Assembly (NCBI RefSeq): GCF_013377015.1
Contig: NZ_JACABA010000006.1
Coordinates: 191,985 to 252,680, forward strand
DNA length: 60,696 nt
Origin: Rhodopseudomonas sp.
GTDB taxonomy: Bacteria > Pseudomonadota > Alphaproteobacteria > Rhizobiales > Xanthobacteraceae
Direction of reading: 5' to 3'
Shown here: positions 17,591 to 25,581 of the stretch, in pieces
Numbering within the stretch: the first letter of the stretch is position 1
Layout: each line of letters opens with the position of its first letter
The notes under the pieces: generated by a model
The model's database searches: none
Told to the model about the DNA's origin: nothing
Seen by the model: the letters and a program-made list of their open reading frames with translations, nothing else
Program-made: the position numbers and the translations under genes

Positions 17591-18841
17591 ATGACGTCCG
17601 TCGCAGACCCTATTGCCGGAACGCCGCCCGCTGAAGCCGCCGCGCCGGTCGCGCTGGTCGCTCAGGCCAAGGCGGTTCCGCGGTCGGGCGGCGCCTCGAA
17701 GCGTGAACTGCGGCTCGACCTGTTCCGCGGCCTGGCGCTGTGGCTGATCTTCATCGACCATCTGCCGCCTAACATCCTGACCTGGATCACGATTCGCAAT
17801 TACGGCTTCAGCGACGCCACCGAAATCTTCATCTTCATCTCGGGCTATACCGCGGCCTTCGTCTATGGCGGCGCGATGCGGGCACAGGGCTTCGTGGTCG
17901 CGGCGGCGCGGATTCTGAAGCGGGTCTGGCAGATCTACGTCGCGCATGTGTTTCTGTTCACGATATTTTTGGCAGAAATCTCTTATGTTGCCACCAGTTT
18001 CCAGAACCCGCTGTATTCGGAGGAAATGGGCATTCTCGATTTCCTCAAGCAGCCGGACGTCACCATCGTGCAGGCGCTGCTGTTGCGGTTCCGTCCGGTC
18101 AACATGGACGTGCTGCCGCTCTACATCGTGCTGATGTTCTTCCTGCCGCCGATCCTGTGGGCGATGCTGCGCAAGCCCGACTGGACGCTGGTGCTGTCGG
18201 TGCTGCTTTACATCGCCACCTGGTGGTTCGACCTGCACCTTACCGCCTATCCGAGCGGCGTCTGGGTGTTCAACCCGTTCGCTTGGCAATTGCTGTTCGT
18301 GTTCGGCGCCTGGTGCGCGCTCGGCGGCGCGCAGCGGATGTCGCGGATCCTGGCGTCGCCGGTCACGCTGGCGATCGCGATCGGCTATCTGCTGCTGGCG
18401 TTCTACATCACCCTGACCTGGTACGTGCCGTGGATGCATCCATGGATCCCCGGGCCGATCGAGCAATGGATGTATCCGATCGACAAGCCCAACCTGGACG
18501 TGCTGCGCTTCGCGCATTTCCTGGCGCTGGCGGCGGTCACGGTGCGGTTTCTGCCCAAGGGCTGGCCCGGCCTGACCTCGCCTTGGCTGCGGCCGGTGAT
18601 CCGCTGCGGCCAGCACTCGCTGGAGATCTTCTGCCTCGGCATCTTCCTCGCCTTCGTTGGCTATTTCGTGCTGGCGGAACTCGGCGGCGGCGCGGTGGCG
18701 CACGTCCTGGTCAGCGTCGCCGGAATTGTGCTGATGGCTGCCGCCGCATGGTTGTTTTCGTGGTACAAAAATGTCGCGGGCAACAACGGTGGAACGCGGG
18801 CGACAGGCCCCGACGCCGGCCTGGCAGGGGGGGAAGCATGA
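17591..18841 (+). CDS. opgC: OpgC-type membrane acyltransferase
   Basis: Polytopic inner-membrane protein of 416 aa with about ten helices. It belongs to the OpgC family, which succinylates osmoregulated periplasmic glucans in Rhodobacter and E. coli. The signature region is clear: LRLDLFRGLALWLIFIDHLP (near residues 42-61), containing the conserved R and H of the acyltransferase-3 superfamily, then FSDATEIFIFISGYTAAFVYG. The N-terminal ~35 residues are Ala/Pro-rich and probably cytosolic. Its stop overlaps the start of an SGNH protein (ATGA), followed by a second. The acyl donor and target are inferred from the family. No opgG/opgH glucan synthase is in the window. Confidence 0.88.
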   Translation: MTSVADPIAGTPPAEAAAPVALVAQAKAVPRSGGASKRELRLDLFRGLALWLIFIDHLPPNILTWITIRNYGFSDATEIFIFISGYTAAFVYGGAMRAQGFVVAAARILKRVWQIYVAHVFLFTIFLAEISYVATSFQNPLYSEEMGILDFLKQPDVTIVQALLLRFRPVNMDVLPLYIVLMFFLPPILWAMLRKPDWTLVLSVLLYIATWWFDLHLTAYPSGVWVFNPFAWQLLFVFGAWCALGGAQRMSRILASPVTLAIAIGYLLLAFYITLTWYVPWMHPWIPGPIEQWMYPIDKPNLDVLRFAHFLALAAVTVRFLPKGWPGLTSPWLRPVIRCGQHSLEIFCLGIFLAFVGYFVLAELGGGAVAHVLVSVAGIVLMAAAAWLFSWYKNVAGNNGGTRATGPDAGLAGGEA

Positions 18842-19614
18842 GGGCCGGTTGGAGGGCCGCGCTGATGGCTGCGCTGGGGTTGGCGCTGCTTGTCGTCTGT
18901 TGGGAGGTCGCGCCGGCCTCAGCCGAGCAGACCCAAAGCTGCGACGTCCCTGCCTATCTGCTTTTCACCGACAGCAAGCTCGAGAAGGTCAATTTTGCCG
19001 TCAATGTGACCAGGAAACTCGATATTCTCGTGGTTGGCAGCCGGTCGTCCAGCATCAGCACGGCCGAGGGCGCCGCCTATCCGGGGCGACTGCAGACGTT
19101 GCTGACTGACAAGCTTCCCACCGTCGCGGTGACCGTGACGACTGAATTGCGGCCGAAGACGACGGCGCAACAGATGGTCGCCGGCCTGGCCACCCTGGTC
19201 GCGGAGCGGCGGCCGACGTTGGTGATCTGGCAGACCGGAACCTACGACGCGATCCGGTCGATCGATCCGGATGATTTTCGCGCGGCGGTCGACGAGGGCG
19301 TCGCCGCGGTGAAGAAGGCGGGGGCCGACATCCTTTTGTTAAATCTGCAATATAGTCCACGCACCGAGACGATGATCGCCCCGGGGCCGTATCTGGACAA
19401 TATGCGCCTGGTGGCTCAGCAATATGACATCCCGCTGTTCGACCGATTTGCGATCATGCGGAATTGGAATGAGAATGGAGATTTCGACCTGTTCAACACG
19501 TCGCCCGGGATAGGTCTCGCAAAGCGGGTGCATGATTGCCTGGCGCGCGCGCTGTCGACTTTCGTGATCGACGCGGCCCGGATCAATCCGGTGGAATTAA
19601 GGATTCAGCGTTAA
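18838..19614 (+). CDS. SGNH-fold protein, probable pseudoenzyme, OpgC partner
   Basis: Exported protein of 258 aa with a signal peptide (residues 1-29, cut at ASA-E). It is a clear paralogue of the next gene: the two share the stretch from LVIWQ through the LQYSPR/PQYAPR region to the 'xFxxMRxW' segment. The SGNH blocks are degraded: block I reads VGSRSSS (66-72), the block III Asn is Tyr136 (GTYD versus GTNA), and the C-terminal D-x-x-H is absent (NTSPGIGLAKRVHDC). Catalysis therefore looks lost or altered; a binding or scaffold role for an acylated glycan is an inference. It overlaps opgC by four bases, with a purine-rich AGGGGGGGA ribosome site. Confidence 0.78.
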   Translation: MRAGWRAALMAALGLALLVVCWEVAPASAEQTQSCDVPAYLLFTDSKLEKVNFAVNVTRKLDILVVGSRSSSISTAEGAAYPGRLQTLLTDKLPTVAVTVTTELRPKTTAQQMVAGLATLVAERRPTLVIWQTGTYDAIRSIDPDDFRAAVDEGVAAVKKAGADILLLNLQYSPRTETMIAPGPYLDNMRLVAQQYDIPLFDRFAIMRNWNENGDFDLFNTSPGIGLAKRVHDCLARALSTFVIDAARINPVELRIQR

Positions 19615-20600
19615 TGAGTGGTTACCGTTGGTTCAACTGCGCGGTCGCGGCGGTGTTCGCGGTCGCGGCGACGCTATTGATCTCGGCGCCTTTGTCGCCG
19701 GCGCAGGCGCAAGTCGCCGAGGCGGCGACGAAGCCGGAAACGGCCCGGGAGCCGGTCGACATTGCGACCCTCGGTAAAGCCGCCGGCCAGCCCGACGAGT
19801 CGCAGCAGAAGGGTATCGCCGGCAAAGCGCTCGACAAGGTCAAGGAGGCCGCCAAACAGGCCGGCGACATCTTCGGCCGGGTGCCGTGCCTGCCGCCGAA
19901 GGGTGGACATAAATCGATGGGCTCGCTGCCGCATGTGGCAGGCAAGCTGGTCGCCGGCGCGCCGGTGGTGATCGTGGCGTTCGGCTCCTCATCGACCCAG
20001 GGCTACGGCAGCTCGTCGCCGGCCTTCAACTATCCGAACCAGCTCGCGGAGCGATTGCGCCGGCAATATCCGGGCGCCGACATCACCGTGGTCAACAGCG
20101 GCAAGGGCGGCGAAGACGCCCCCGAAATGATCACGCGTCTCAAGTCGTCGGTGCTCGACGCCAAGCCCGATCTGGTGATCTGGCAGGTCGGCACCAATGC
20201 AATCCTGCGCAATCTCGATCCGACGGTGACCATCAATGTGGTCGAGGAGGGGATCGCCGCGATTCAGGCCGCTGGCGCCGACCTGGTTCTGGTCGATCCG
20301 CAATACGCGCCGCGGGTCAATGAGCGCGCCGAGAACGCCGGCCGGATGGTGCGACTGCTCGGCAGGCTCGCTGAGATTCGGCGGGTCGGTTTCTTCCCGC
20401 GCTTCGAGGTGATGCGCGACTGGCACGAGCAGCAGGCGATTCCGTTCGAGAATTTCGTCATCGCGGACGGCCTGCACATGAATGACTGGGGCTATGCCTG
20501 TTTCGCGCAGCTGCTCGGCGACGATATCGTCAGGTCGGTCGGACAGATCAAGCTCGGCATCCATGTGCCGTCGGACGTGTTCGCCTACCGGCCGATGTAA
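19614..20600 (+). CDS. SGNH/GDSL hydrolase or acyltransferase, exported, OpgC operon
   Basis: Exported protein of 328 aa: signal peptide (about 1-33), a Lys/Ala-rich linker (about 34-90), then a complete SGNH domain. Block I is FGSSSTQG (nucleophile Ser within 124-127), block II NSGKGGED, block III GTNA (Asn195), and block V ADGLHMND with Asp285 and His288. In many bacteria an SGNH domain fused to an acyltransferase-3 membrane domain transfers acyl groups to sugars; here the two parts are separate genes in one operon. The ATG overlaps the previous stop (TAATG), with AAGGA 10 bases upstream. Periplasmic modification or hydrolysis of glucan acyl groups is the likely task (inference). Confidence 0.82.
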   Translation: MSGYRWFNCAVAAVFAVAATLLISAPLSPAQAQVAEAATKPETAREPVDIATLGKAAGQPDESQQKGIAGKALDKVKEAAKQAGDIFGRVPCLPPKGGHKSMGSLPHVAGKLVAGAPVVIVAFGSSSTQGYGSSSPAFNYPNQLAERLRRQYPGADITVVNSGKGGEDAPEMITRLKSSVLDAKPDLVIWQVGTNAILRNLDPTVTINVVEEGIAAIQAAGADLVLVDPQYAPRVNERAENAGRMVRLLGRLAEIRRVGFFPRFEVMRDWHEQQAIPFENFVIADGLHMNDWGYACFAQLLGDDIVRSVGQIKLGIHVPSDVFAYRPM

Positions 20601-20821
20601 TTGCGGCAGTCCGCCTTTGTCGCGGCTGCCGCCAGAATCGAAGGTCGTTTGTCCGGAATGATACGGACACGGCCGATTCAAATGGTACTTAATCCGTTGG
20701 TAAGTCGGGTGCCGAACCGACAGTCGTGCGCGATCGGCATAGCCTCACCACTCGCCTCCGGTTCTTGGCAGAGAAGGAGCGTTGCTGGTTGCGATTGGGC
20801 TGCCATCGGGAATGACATTTC

Positions 20822-21016
20822 GTGGAACAATTCACCAGTGAAGACGAACTGGCGCTGTACTGTCGGCTGCTGACGGAGACGACCGACGTGGATCGTCGGC
20901 GCATATTGTTGCTGCTGATTGCCTGCGTCTTCGAAGAAGAAGAACTGTCGACCGGTGTTGGTTTGAAATCCATTGCAACCCGCATGCACGGCGCTGATTT
21001 CTCGCGGCTGCACTGA
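20822..21016 (+). CDS. Possible small acidic protein
   Basis: Open frame of 64 codons from GTG at 20822. The product is acidic and helical (SEDELALYCRLL, DVDRRRILLLLI, EEEELSTGVGL) and has the amphipathic look of a real small protein. The GTG start, weak ribosome site (GGGA about 10 bases away) and an overlapping open frame on the other strand leave doubt. It lies alone between the SGNH operon and the convergent metZ. No family recognised. Confidence 0.35.
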   Translation: MEQFTSEDELALYCRLLTETTDVDRRRILLLLIACVFEEEELSTGVGLKSIATRMHGADFSRLH

Positions 21017-21076
21017 TCAATTCTCGACCTGCGCCGAGGCGTGGCAACGCCCCGGCGTTCAGTTTCGACCGTACCG

Positions 21077-22276
21077 CTACGCTTGTGCCAGCGCCGCGTG
21101 CAGATCCTCGATCAGATCGTCCGGATGTTCGAGTCCGGCCGAGTAGCGAATGAAACCCTCGCTGATGCCGAGTTCGGCGCGCACCTCGGGTTTCAGCCGC
21201 TGATGCGTGGTGGTGGCCGGATGGGTGACCAGGCTGCGGGCGTCGCCGAGATTGTTGCTGATCTTCACCAGCTTCAACGCGTTGAGAAAGCGGAACGCGC
21301 CGGCCTTGTCGCCCCTGACCTCGAAGCCGACCAGCGTCGAGCCGCCATGCATCTGCTTCTTCACCGTGGCGGCCTGCGGATGATCGGCGCGGCCCGGATA
21401 GATCAGCCGCGAGATTTTTGGATGCTGCGCCAGCGCGTCGGCGATCTTCGCTGCGCTATCGGTCTGCTGCCGGACCCGGATCGCCAGCGTCTCCAGCCCC
21501 TTCAGCAGCACCCAGGCATTGAACGGCGACAGCGACGGGCCGGTCTGGCGCAGGAACACCTGGATGTGCTCCTCGATGAAGGCCTGGCTCGACAACACCA
21601 CGCCGCCGAGGCAGCGGCCCTGGCCGTCGATGTGTTTGGTCGCCGAATACACCACGACGTCGGCGCCGAGTTCGAGCGGGCTCTGCCACAACGGCGTGGC
21701 GAACACGTTGTCGACCACGAGACGCGCGCCGCCGGCATGCGCGATCTCGGCGATCGCCGAGATATCCAGCACGTCGAGCGTGGGATTGGTCGGGCTTTCC
21801 AGGAAGCAGGTCTTGGTGTTCGGCCGCATCGCTTTCTGCCACTGGTCGAGGTCGAGCCCGTCGACCAGCGTCGACTCGATGCCGTAGCGTGGCAGCAGAT
21901 CCTCAACGATGTAGCGGCAGGAGCCGAACATCGCCTTGGAGGCGACGACGTGATCTCCGGCGCGCAGCGGCGCCAGCATCGCGGCTGTGACCGCGGCCAT
22001 GCCGGTGGCGGTGGCGCGGGCGGCTTCGGCGCCTTCGAATTCCACCATCCGCTGCTCGAACGCCGACACCGTCGGATTGGAGAAACGGGAATATTGAAAG
22101 CCGGGATCGTCGCCGGTGAAGCGCGCCTCGCACTCTTCCGCGGAGGCGTAGACAAAGCCCTGGGTCAGAAAAATCGCGTCGGACGTCTCGCCATATTGCG
22201 AGCGCAGCGTTCCGGCATGCACCAGCCGGGTTTCGCGGCGATAGCCTGTCGTCGATGGAGCCTTGATCGTGGACAT
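21077..22276 (-). CDS. metZ: O-succinylhomoserine sulfhydrylase MetZ
   Basis: PLP enzyme that makes homocysteine directly from O-succinylhomoserine and sulfide in methionine biosynthesis; 399 aa. Cys/Met-metabolism family motifs: FQYSRFSNPT (60-69), the PLP Lys214 in YSATKHIDGQGR, and the C-terminal DARSLVTHPATTTHQ. ATG at 22276 is chosen because AGGAGG (22281-22286) sits just upstream and the riboswitch leader ends before it; a longer open frame extends into that leader. MetZ rather than MetB/MetC is favoured by overall sequence and by the SAM-II riboswitch, a known control of this gene in alphaproteobacteria. Confidence 0.93.
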   Translation of the reverse strand: MSTIKAPSTTGYRRETRLVHAGTLRSQYGETSDAIFLTQGFVYASAEECEARFTGDDPGFQYSRFSNPTVSAFEQRMVEFEGAEAARATATGMAAVTAAMLAPLRAGDHVVASKAMFGSCRYIVEDLLPRYGIESTLVDGLDLDQWQKAMRPNTKTCFLESPTNPTLDVLDISAIAEIAHAGGARLVVDNVFATPLWQSPLELGADVVVYSATKHIDGQGRCLGGVVLSSQAFIEEHIQVFLRQTGPSLSPFNAWVLLKGLETLAIRVRQQTDSAAKIADALAQHPKISRLIYPGRADHPQAATVKKQMHGGSTLVGFEVRGDKAGAFRFLNALKLVKISNNLGDARSLVTHPATTTHQRLKPEVRAELGISEGFIRYSAGLEHPDDLIEDLHAALAQA

Positions 22277-22306
22277 GTGACCTCCTGCGTGACCGCCGAA
22301 GGTCAC

Positions 22307-22341
22307 AAAAAAACCGGCCTGGAAAAACTTCCACAAGCCGG
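22307..22341 (-). terminator. Rho-independent terminator of the metZ leader
   Basis: On the minus strand CCGGC (22341-22337) pairs with GCCGG (22318-22314), with an inner GGAA/TTCC, and is followed by seven T (22313-22307). It lies between the riboswitch and the gene, so it is the likely expression platform. An upstream GCCGGG...CCCGGC stem (about 22337-22360) competes for the same bases. Confidence 0.7.
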
Positions 22342-22360
22342 GATCACACTGTCCCCGGCC

Positions 22361-22413
22361 TGTTTAGCGACTTGTTTAACGTGGCTGCAAGCCGGCCGGC
22401 TCAAATCACCACG
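22361..22413 (-). ncRNA. SAM-II (SAM_alpha) riboswitch
   Basis: Read on the minus strand, the leader contains CGTGGTGATTTGA, then CCGGC, TTGCAGCCACG, TTAAACAAG and TCGCTAAA. This is the conserved order and spelling of the SAM-II aptamer: a classical H-type pseudoknot in which GTGG pairs with CCAC. It precedes metZ, the usual SAM-II target, and should shut off the gene when S-adenosylmethionine is plentiful. Confidence 0.93.
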
Positions 22414-22498
22414 GGATAAGTGCTGCTAATAATCCGCAGCGCCCTTTCCGTCAAGCCGGGCTTCGGATAACCGGTAACGCTGCGTATCCCGCGGCTGC

Positions 22499-23632
22499 AT
22501 GGCAGCCATCCCAAGGACCGCCCTCTTGCCGTTCACGCTACCGCCCGACGCCAACGGAATTCTGCCCGATCGCATGATCGCCGCGATGGCCGATGCCGGC
22601 CTGATCCTGCCGGAATATCCGTTCGTCGAAAGCCAGATCCAGCCCGCCAGCCTCGATCTGCGGCTCGGCGACATCGCCTACCGGGTCCGCGCCAGCTTCC
22701 TGCCGGGGCCGGATTCGACCGTCGCCGAACGGATCGACGAGCTGAAGCTGCACGAGATCGATTTGTCCGACGGCGCGGTGCTGGAGACCAATTGCGTCTA
22801 CATCGTGCCGCTGCTGGAAAGCCTGGCGCTGCCGAAATCGATCATCGCCGCCGCCAATCCGAAAAGCTCGACCGGTCGGCTCGACGTCTTCACCCGGGTG
22901 ATCGCCGACGGCACCCGGCGGTTCGACATGATCGGCGCCGGCTATCACGGCCCGCTCTATGCCGAGATCAGCCCGAAGACATTTCCGGTGTTGCTGCGCG
23001 AGGGCTCGCGGCTGTCGCAGGTCCGCTTCCGCACCGGCGACGCCGTGCTCGGCGACAACGAATTGAGAACCCTGCATCTGGCCGAGCGGCTGGTCGACTG
23101 CGACGACGCCGATCTCGCCGGCGGCGTCGCGCTGAGCGTCGACCTGTCGGGCGACAACGCCAATGGCTTCGTCGGCTATCGTGCCAAGCGCCACACCGGC
23201 GTGGTCGACATCGACCGCCGCGGTGGCTACGCGGTCGGCGAATTCTGGGAGCCGATCGCAGCAAGGCCCGACGGCACCCTGATCCTCGATCCCGGCGAGT
23301 TCTACATCCTGGCCTCCAAGGAAGCCGTGCAGGTGCCGCCGGACTACGCCGCCGAGATGGTTCCGTTTGATCCCTTGGTCGGCGAATTCCGGGTGCATTA
23401 TGCCGGCTTCTTCGATCCCGGCTTCGGCTACGCCGGCGCCGGCGGGCTCGGCTCGCGCGCGGTGCTGGAAGTGCGCTCGCGCGAGGTGCCGTTCATCCTC
23501 GAACACGGCCAGATCGTCGGCCGGCTGGTCTACGAGAAAATGCTGTCGCGCCCCGACGCGATGTACGGCCAGAAGATCGGCTCGAACTATCAGGCCCAGG
23601 GGCTGAAACTGTCGAAGCATTTCAGGGCATAG
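22499..23632 (+). CDS. dcd: Double-domain 2'-deoxycytidine 5'-triphosphate deaminase
   Basis: Deaminates dCTP to dUTP for thymidylate synthesis; 377 aa, about twice the length of E. coli Dcd (193). It is a tandem of two dUTPase/Dcd folds. The N-half carries QPASLDLRLGD (near 47) and NPKSSTGRLDVFTR (near 120). The C-half carries VPFDPLVGEFRVHYAGFFDP and RSREVPFILEHGQIVGRLVY. This long form is the one annotated in Rhizobiales. It is divergent from metZ. No strong Shine-Dalgarno is visible, so the start is not firm. Confidence 0.88.
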   Translation: MAAIPRTALLPFTLPPDANGILPDRMIAAMADAGLILPEYPFVESQIQPASLDLRLGDIAYRVRASFLPGPDSTVAERIDELKLHEIDLSDGAVLETNCVYIVPLLESLALPKSIIAAANPKSSTGRLDVFTRVIADGTRRFDMIGAGYHGPLYAEISPKTFPVLLREGSRLSQVRFRTGDAVLGDNELRTLHLAERLVDCDDADLAGGVALSVDLSGDNANGFVGYRAKRHTGVVDIDRRGGYAVGEFWEPIAARPDGTLILDPGEFYILASKEAVQVPPDYAAEMVPFDPLVGEFRVHYAGFFDPGFGYAGAGGLGSRAVLEVRSREVPFILEHGQIVGRLVYEKMLSRPDAMYGQKIGSNYQAQGLKLSKHFRA

Positions 23633-23641
23633 GCGGCCTTG

Positions 23642-24151
23642 CTACCGGCCAAACGTGATTCTCTTGCCGGTGACCGGATCGACCCCAAAGGTCGGCGCAT
23701 CGTCGCCGATGTCATCGGCATCCGGATATTGCGGAGGTGCCGCGCCCGCCGTTGCGATCACACGCGGGTATCGAACTTTTGGAAGCTGTGTTCCCGTCGC
23801 GGTTAGCTTGACGTGAAATCGCCAATCGTCGCCGTAGTCGAACAGAAACATCATGGCATGGCCAGTTGCCGGAAATGCCTGTGAGATCTTGGTCTTCTTC
23901 ACGCTGACAACGCCCGGCGAGGCGTCGCCCATGTCGCCAAATAATTCGTATCTGGGATTCTTGCGCATCAGCTGCGTTGGGGTAAGTCCGGAGTAGAAGC
24001 CAAAGGCATGATCGAAGTCGAAACCGAAGGCCATCACGATCGCCTCGGCAAGCACGTAGAGCGATTGCGACGCCGAGATTTCGATATCCCGATAAAGCGA
24101 TTTCTCGCCGTCGAGCGAAGCCCGAAGAATGAGCGTGGCTTTCGGCTTCAT
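23642..24151 (-). CDS. Plasmid pRiA4b ORF-3 family protein
   Basis: Protein of 169 aa with the pRiA4b ORF-3 (IS1096 passenger TnpR-like, PF07929) pattern. It has an N-terminal strand pair with RDIEISASQSLYVLAEAIV, the FGFDFDHAFGFYS segment and the hallmark FLFDYGDDWRFHVKL. Function in the family is unknown. ATG at 24151 (MKPKATL) is chosen; upstream codons in the same frame lack family similarity. It converges on dcd with 9 bases between stops. The family is often carried by mobile elements, but no insertion-sequence ends are visible here. Confidence 0.8.
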   Translation of the reverse strand: MKPKATLILRASLDGEKSLYRDIEISASQSLYVLAEAIVMAFGFDFDHAFGFYSGLTPTQLMRKNPRYELFGDMGDASPGVVSVKKTKISQAFPATGHAMMFLFDYGDDWRFHVKLTATGTQLPKVRYPRVIATAGAAPPQYPDADDIGDDAPTFGVDPVTGKRITFGR

Positions 24152-24398
24152 GTGCCGTCTCCGCAAATTGTGGTTGCCGGAAAGTGTATCCTGAAATCGA
24201 ATGGGCGCCTCTCGGGGCGTATCGGTAGATAAAGCGCAGGGCATTAACCGCGAGTGAGGATTGATCGACCAGAAATAAGACGACAGCGGAAGAGTCGCAA
24301 CCGCCGACGCTGCCTACCCGCACCACGGCCACAACTAAATCCATGTCAATCCGCTTCGCCTCCGCTATCGTCCCGGCAAACAAGAGCAGGGAGCCGAC

Positions 24399-25448
24399 AT
24401 GCCGACACCATCCGAACCGGCGGCCGATCAGCAATGGCGGGCCTGGCGCAGCGTCGCCGATCTGTACCACGCTTATTTCACCGGACTGATCCTGACCGTG
24501 GTGACGCGGCGCGGCACCGCGGACGCCGCCGAATTCGTGTTCCGGGTGTTTCGCCGCCAGCAGCAGGAGCGCTTCCTGCCGGGGCTGCGAAAGCTCGGCC
24601 TCGACCATCTGCCGCCGGCGGTGGCGGCGGCGCAGTATCACTATCTGTCGAACTGGATCGGCGGGGTGCATGTCGAATACATGTACGAGACCGACCGCAA
24701 GGCCTGGATCCGCTATCCGCCGCCGCGCTGGATCTGGCGCGGAACCGCGATCTGCGGCGTGCCCGGCGAAGTTTCGCGGGCGATGCTGCGCGGCTGGCAC
24801 GCCAACAACGGGGTCTCGCTCGGCCATCCCAATATGGGCTTCGTCTGCACCAAGCAGAGCGTCGACGGCCAGGACGGGCTCGAGGGTTATTATTGCGAAT
24901 ACGACCATCCGCTGGAGCCCGAGCAGCGGCTGGTGTTCGCCCGCCATCTCGAGGCGCCATTGTTCGATCCAGCCAGGGCACCGGCGCTGCCGGTCGAGAG
25001 CTGGCCGAAGACGCGTTTGGAAAAGGCCTATCGCAACTACGCGATGGAATATGTCCGCACCGCGGCGCCGGTGGCGGTGCAGCTGTTCGGACCGATCGAT
25101 GCCGGCTATCTGCTGCATCTGACCGGCAAGTTGATCGGCATGCAGTTCTATGACGAGATCGCGCCGGGGTTTGCGGCGACGACACGCGACGCCGCCGGCT
25201 TCGCGCAATTGCTGCAGGCGCTGTTCGCGGCGCAGGACGACGATGTCAGCGTGCAGCAGGCCGGCGGCGGCTTCGCGGTCCGGCAGCAGAGCTGGAAGTT
25301 GATGGCCGATGTCGCCGATGCCGATCCGGCCTGCGCGCAGGCGCTACGCGGAATGGTCGAAGGTCTAGCTGCCGGTTGCGGCCGCCGCATCGACGTCGAT
25401 CTCGCGACCAAGTCGGGCGCGCCGCCATTTGTCTGGACGGTGTGCTGA
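24399..25448 (+). CDS. Unrecognised 349-residue cytosolic protein
   Basis: A real gene by start signal (AGGGAG five bases before ATG), length and coding character, but I do not recognise a family. It has no signal peptide or membrane helix. The N-terminal half is rich in aromatic residues (YLSNWIGGVHVEYMYETD, WIRYPPPRWIW) and has GVPGEVSRAMLRGWHANNG and GFVCTK. The C-terminal half has a YEYDHPLEPEQRLVFAR-like acidic patch (CEYDHPLEPEQ), LFGPIDAGYLLHLTGKLIGM, and ends at CGRRIDVDL...PPFVWTVC. Conserved Cys, His and Trp scattered through it hint at an enzyme or cofactor-binding protein. It is followed 133 bp later by a MATE transporter on the same strand. Confidence 0.8.
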   Translation: MPTPSEPAADQQWRAWRSVADLYHAYFTGLILTVVTRRGTADAAEFVFRVFRRQQQERFLPGLRKLGLDHLPPAVAAAQYHYLSNWIGGVHVEYMYETDRKAWIRYPPPRWIWRGTAICGVPGEVSRAMLRGWHANNGVSLGHPNMGFVCTKQSVDGQDGLEGYYCEYDHPLEPEQRLVFARHLEAPLFDPARAPALPVESWPKTRLEKAYRNYAMEYVRTAAPVAVQLFGPIDAGYLLHLTGKLIGMQFYDEIAPGFAATTRDAAGFAQLLQALFAAQDDDVSVQQAGGGFAVRQQSWKLMADVADADPACAQALRGMVEGLAAGCGRRIDVDLATKSGAPPFVWTVC

Positions 25449-25581
25449 GTCAGTTTCGCCCTGCGAACCAGACCGTGAATTCGACAGAGCCGCAATGCCG
25501 GCGCGGGCATGGCGTTGCGCCTGATCGGTGCTAGGAAAGCGACGGGCGCGGCACTCAGAATCGGGCCAGCGGGGAGAACGC

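Noticed and set aside
23642-24151. Mobile-element passenger gene, suggested by its pRiA4b ORF-3 family
   Set aside because: No transposase, terminal repeats or target duplication around it; reads as a settled chromosomal gene.
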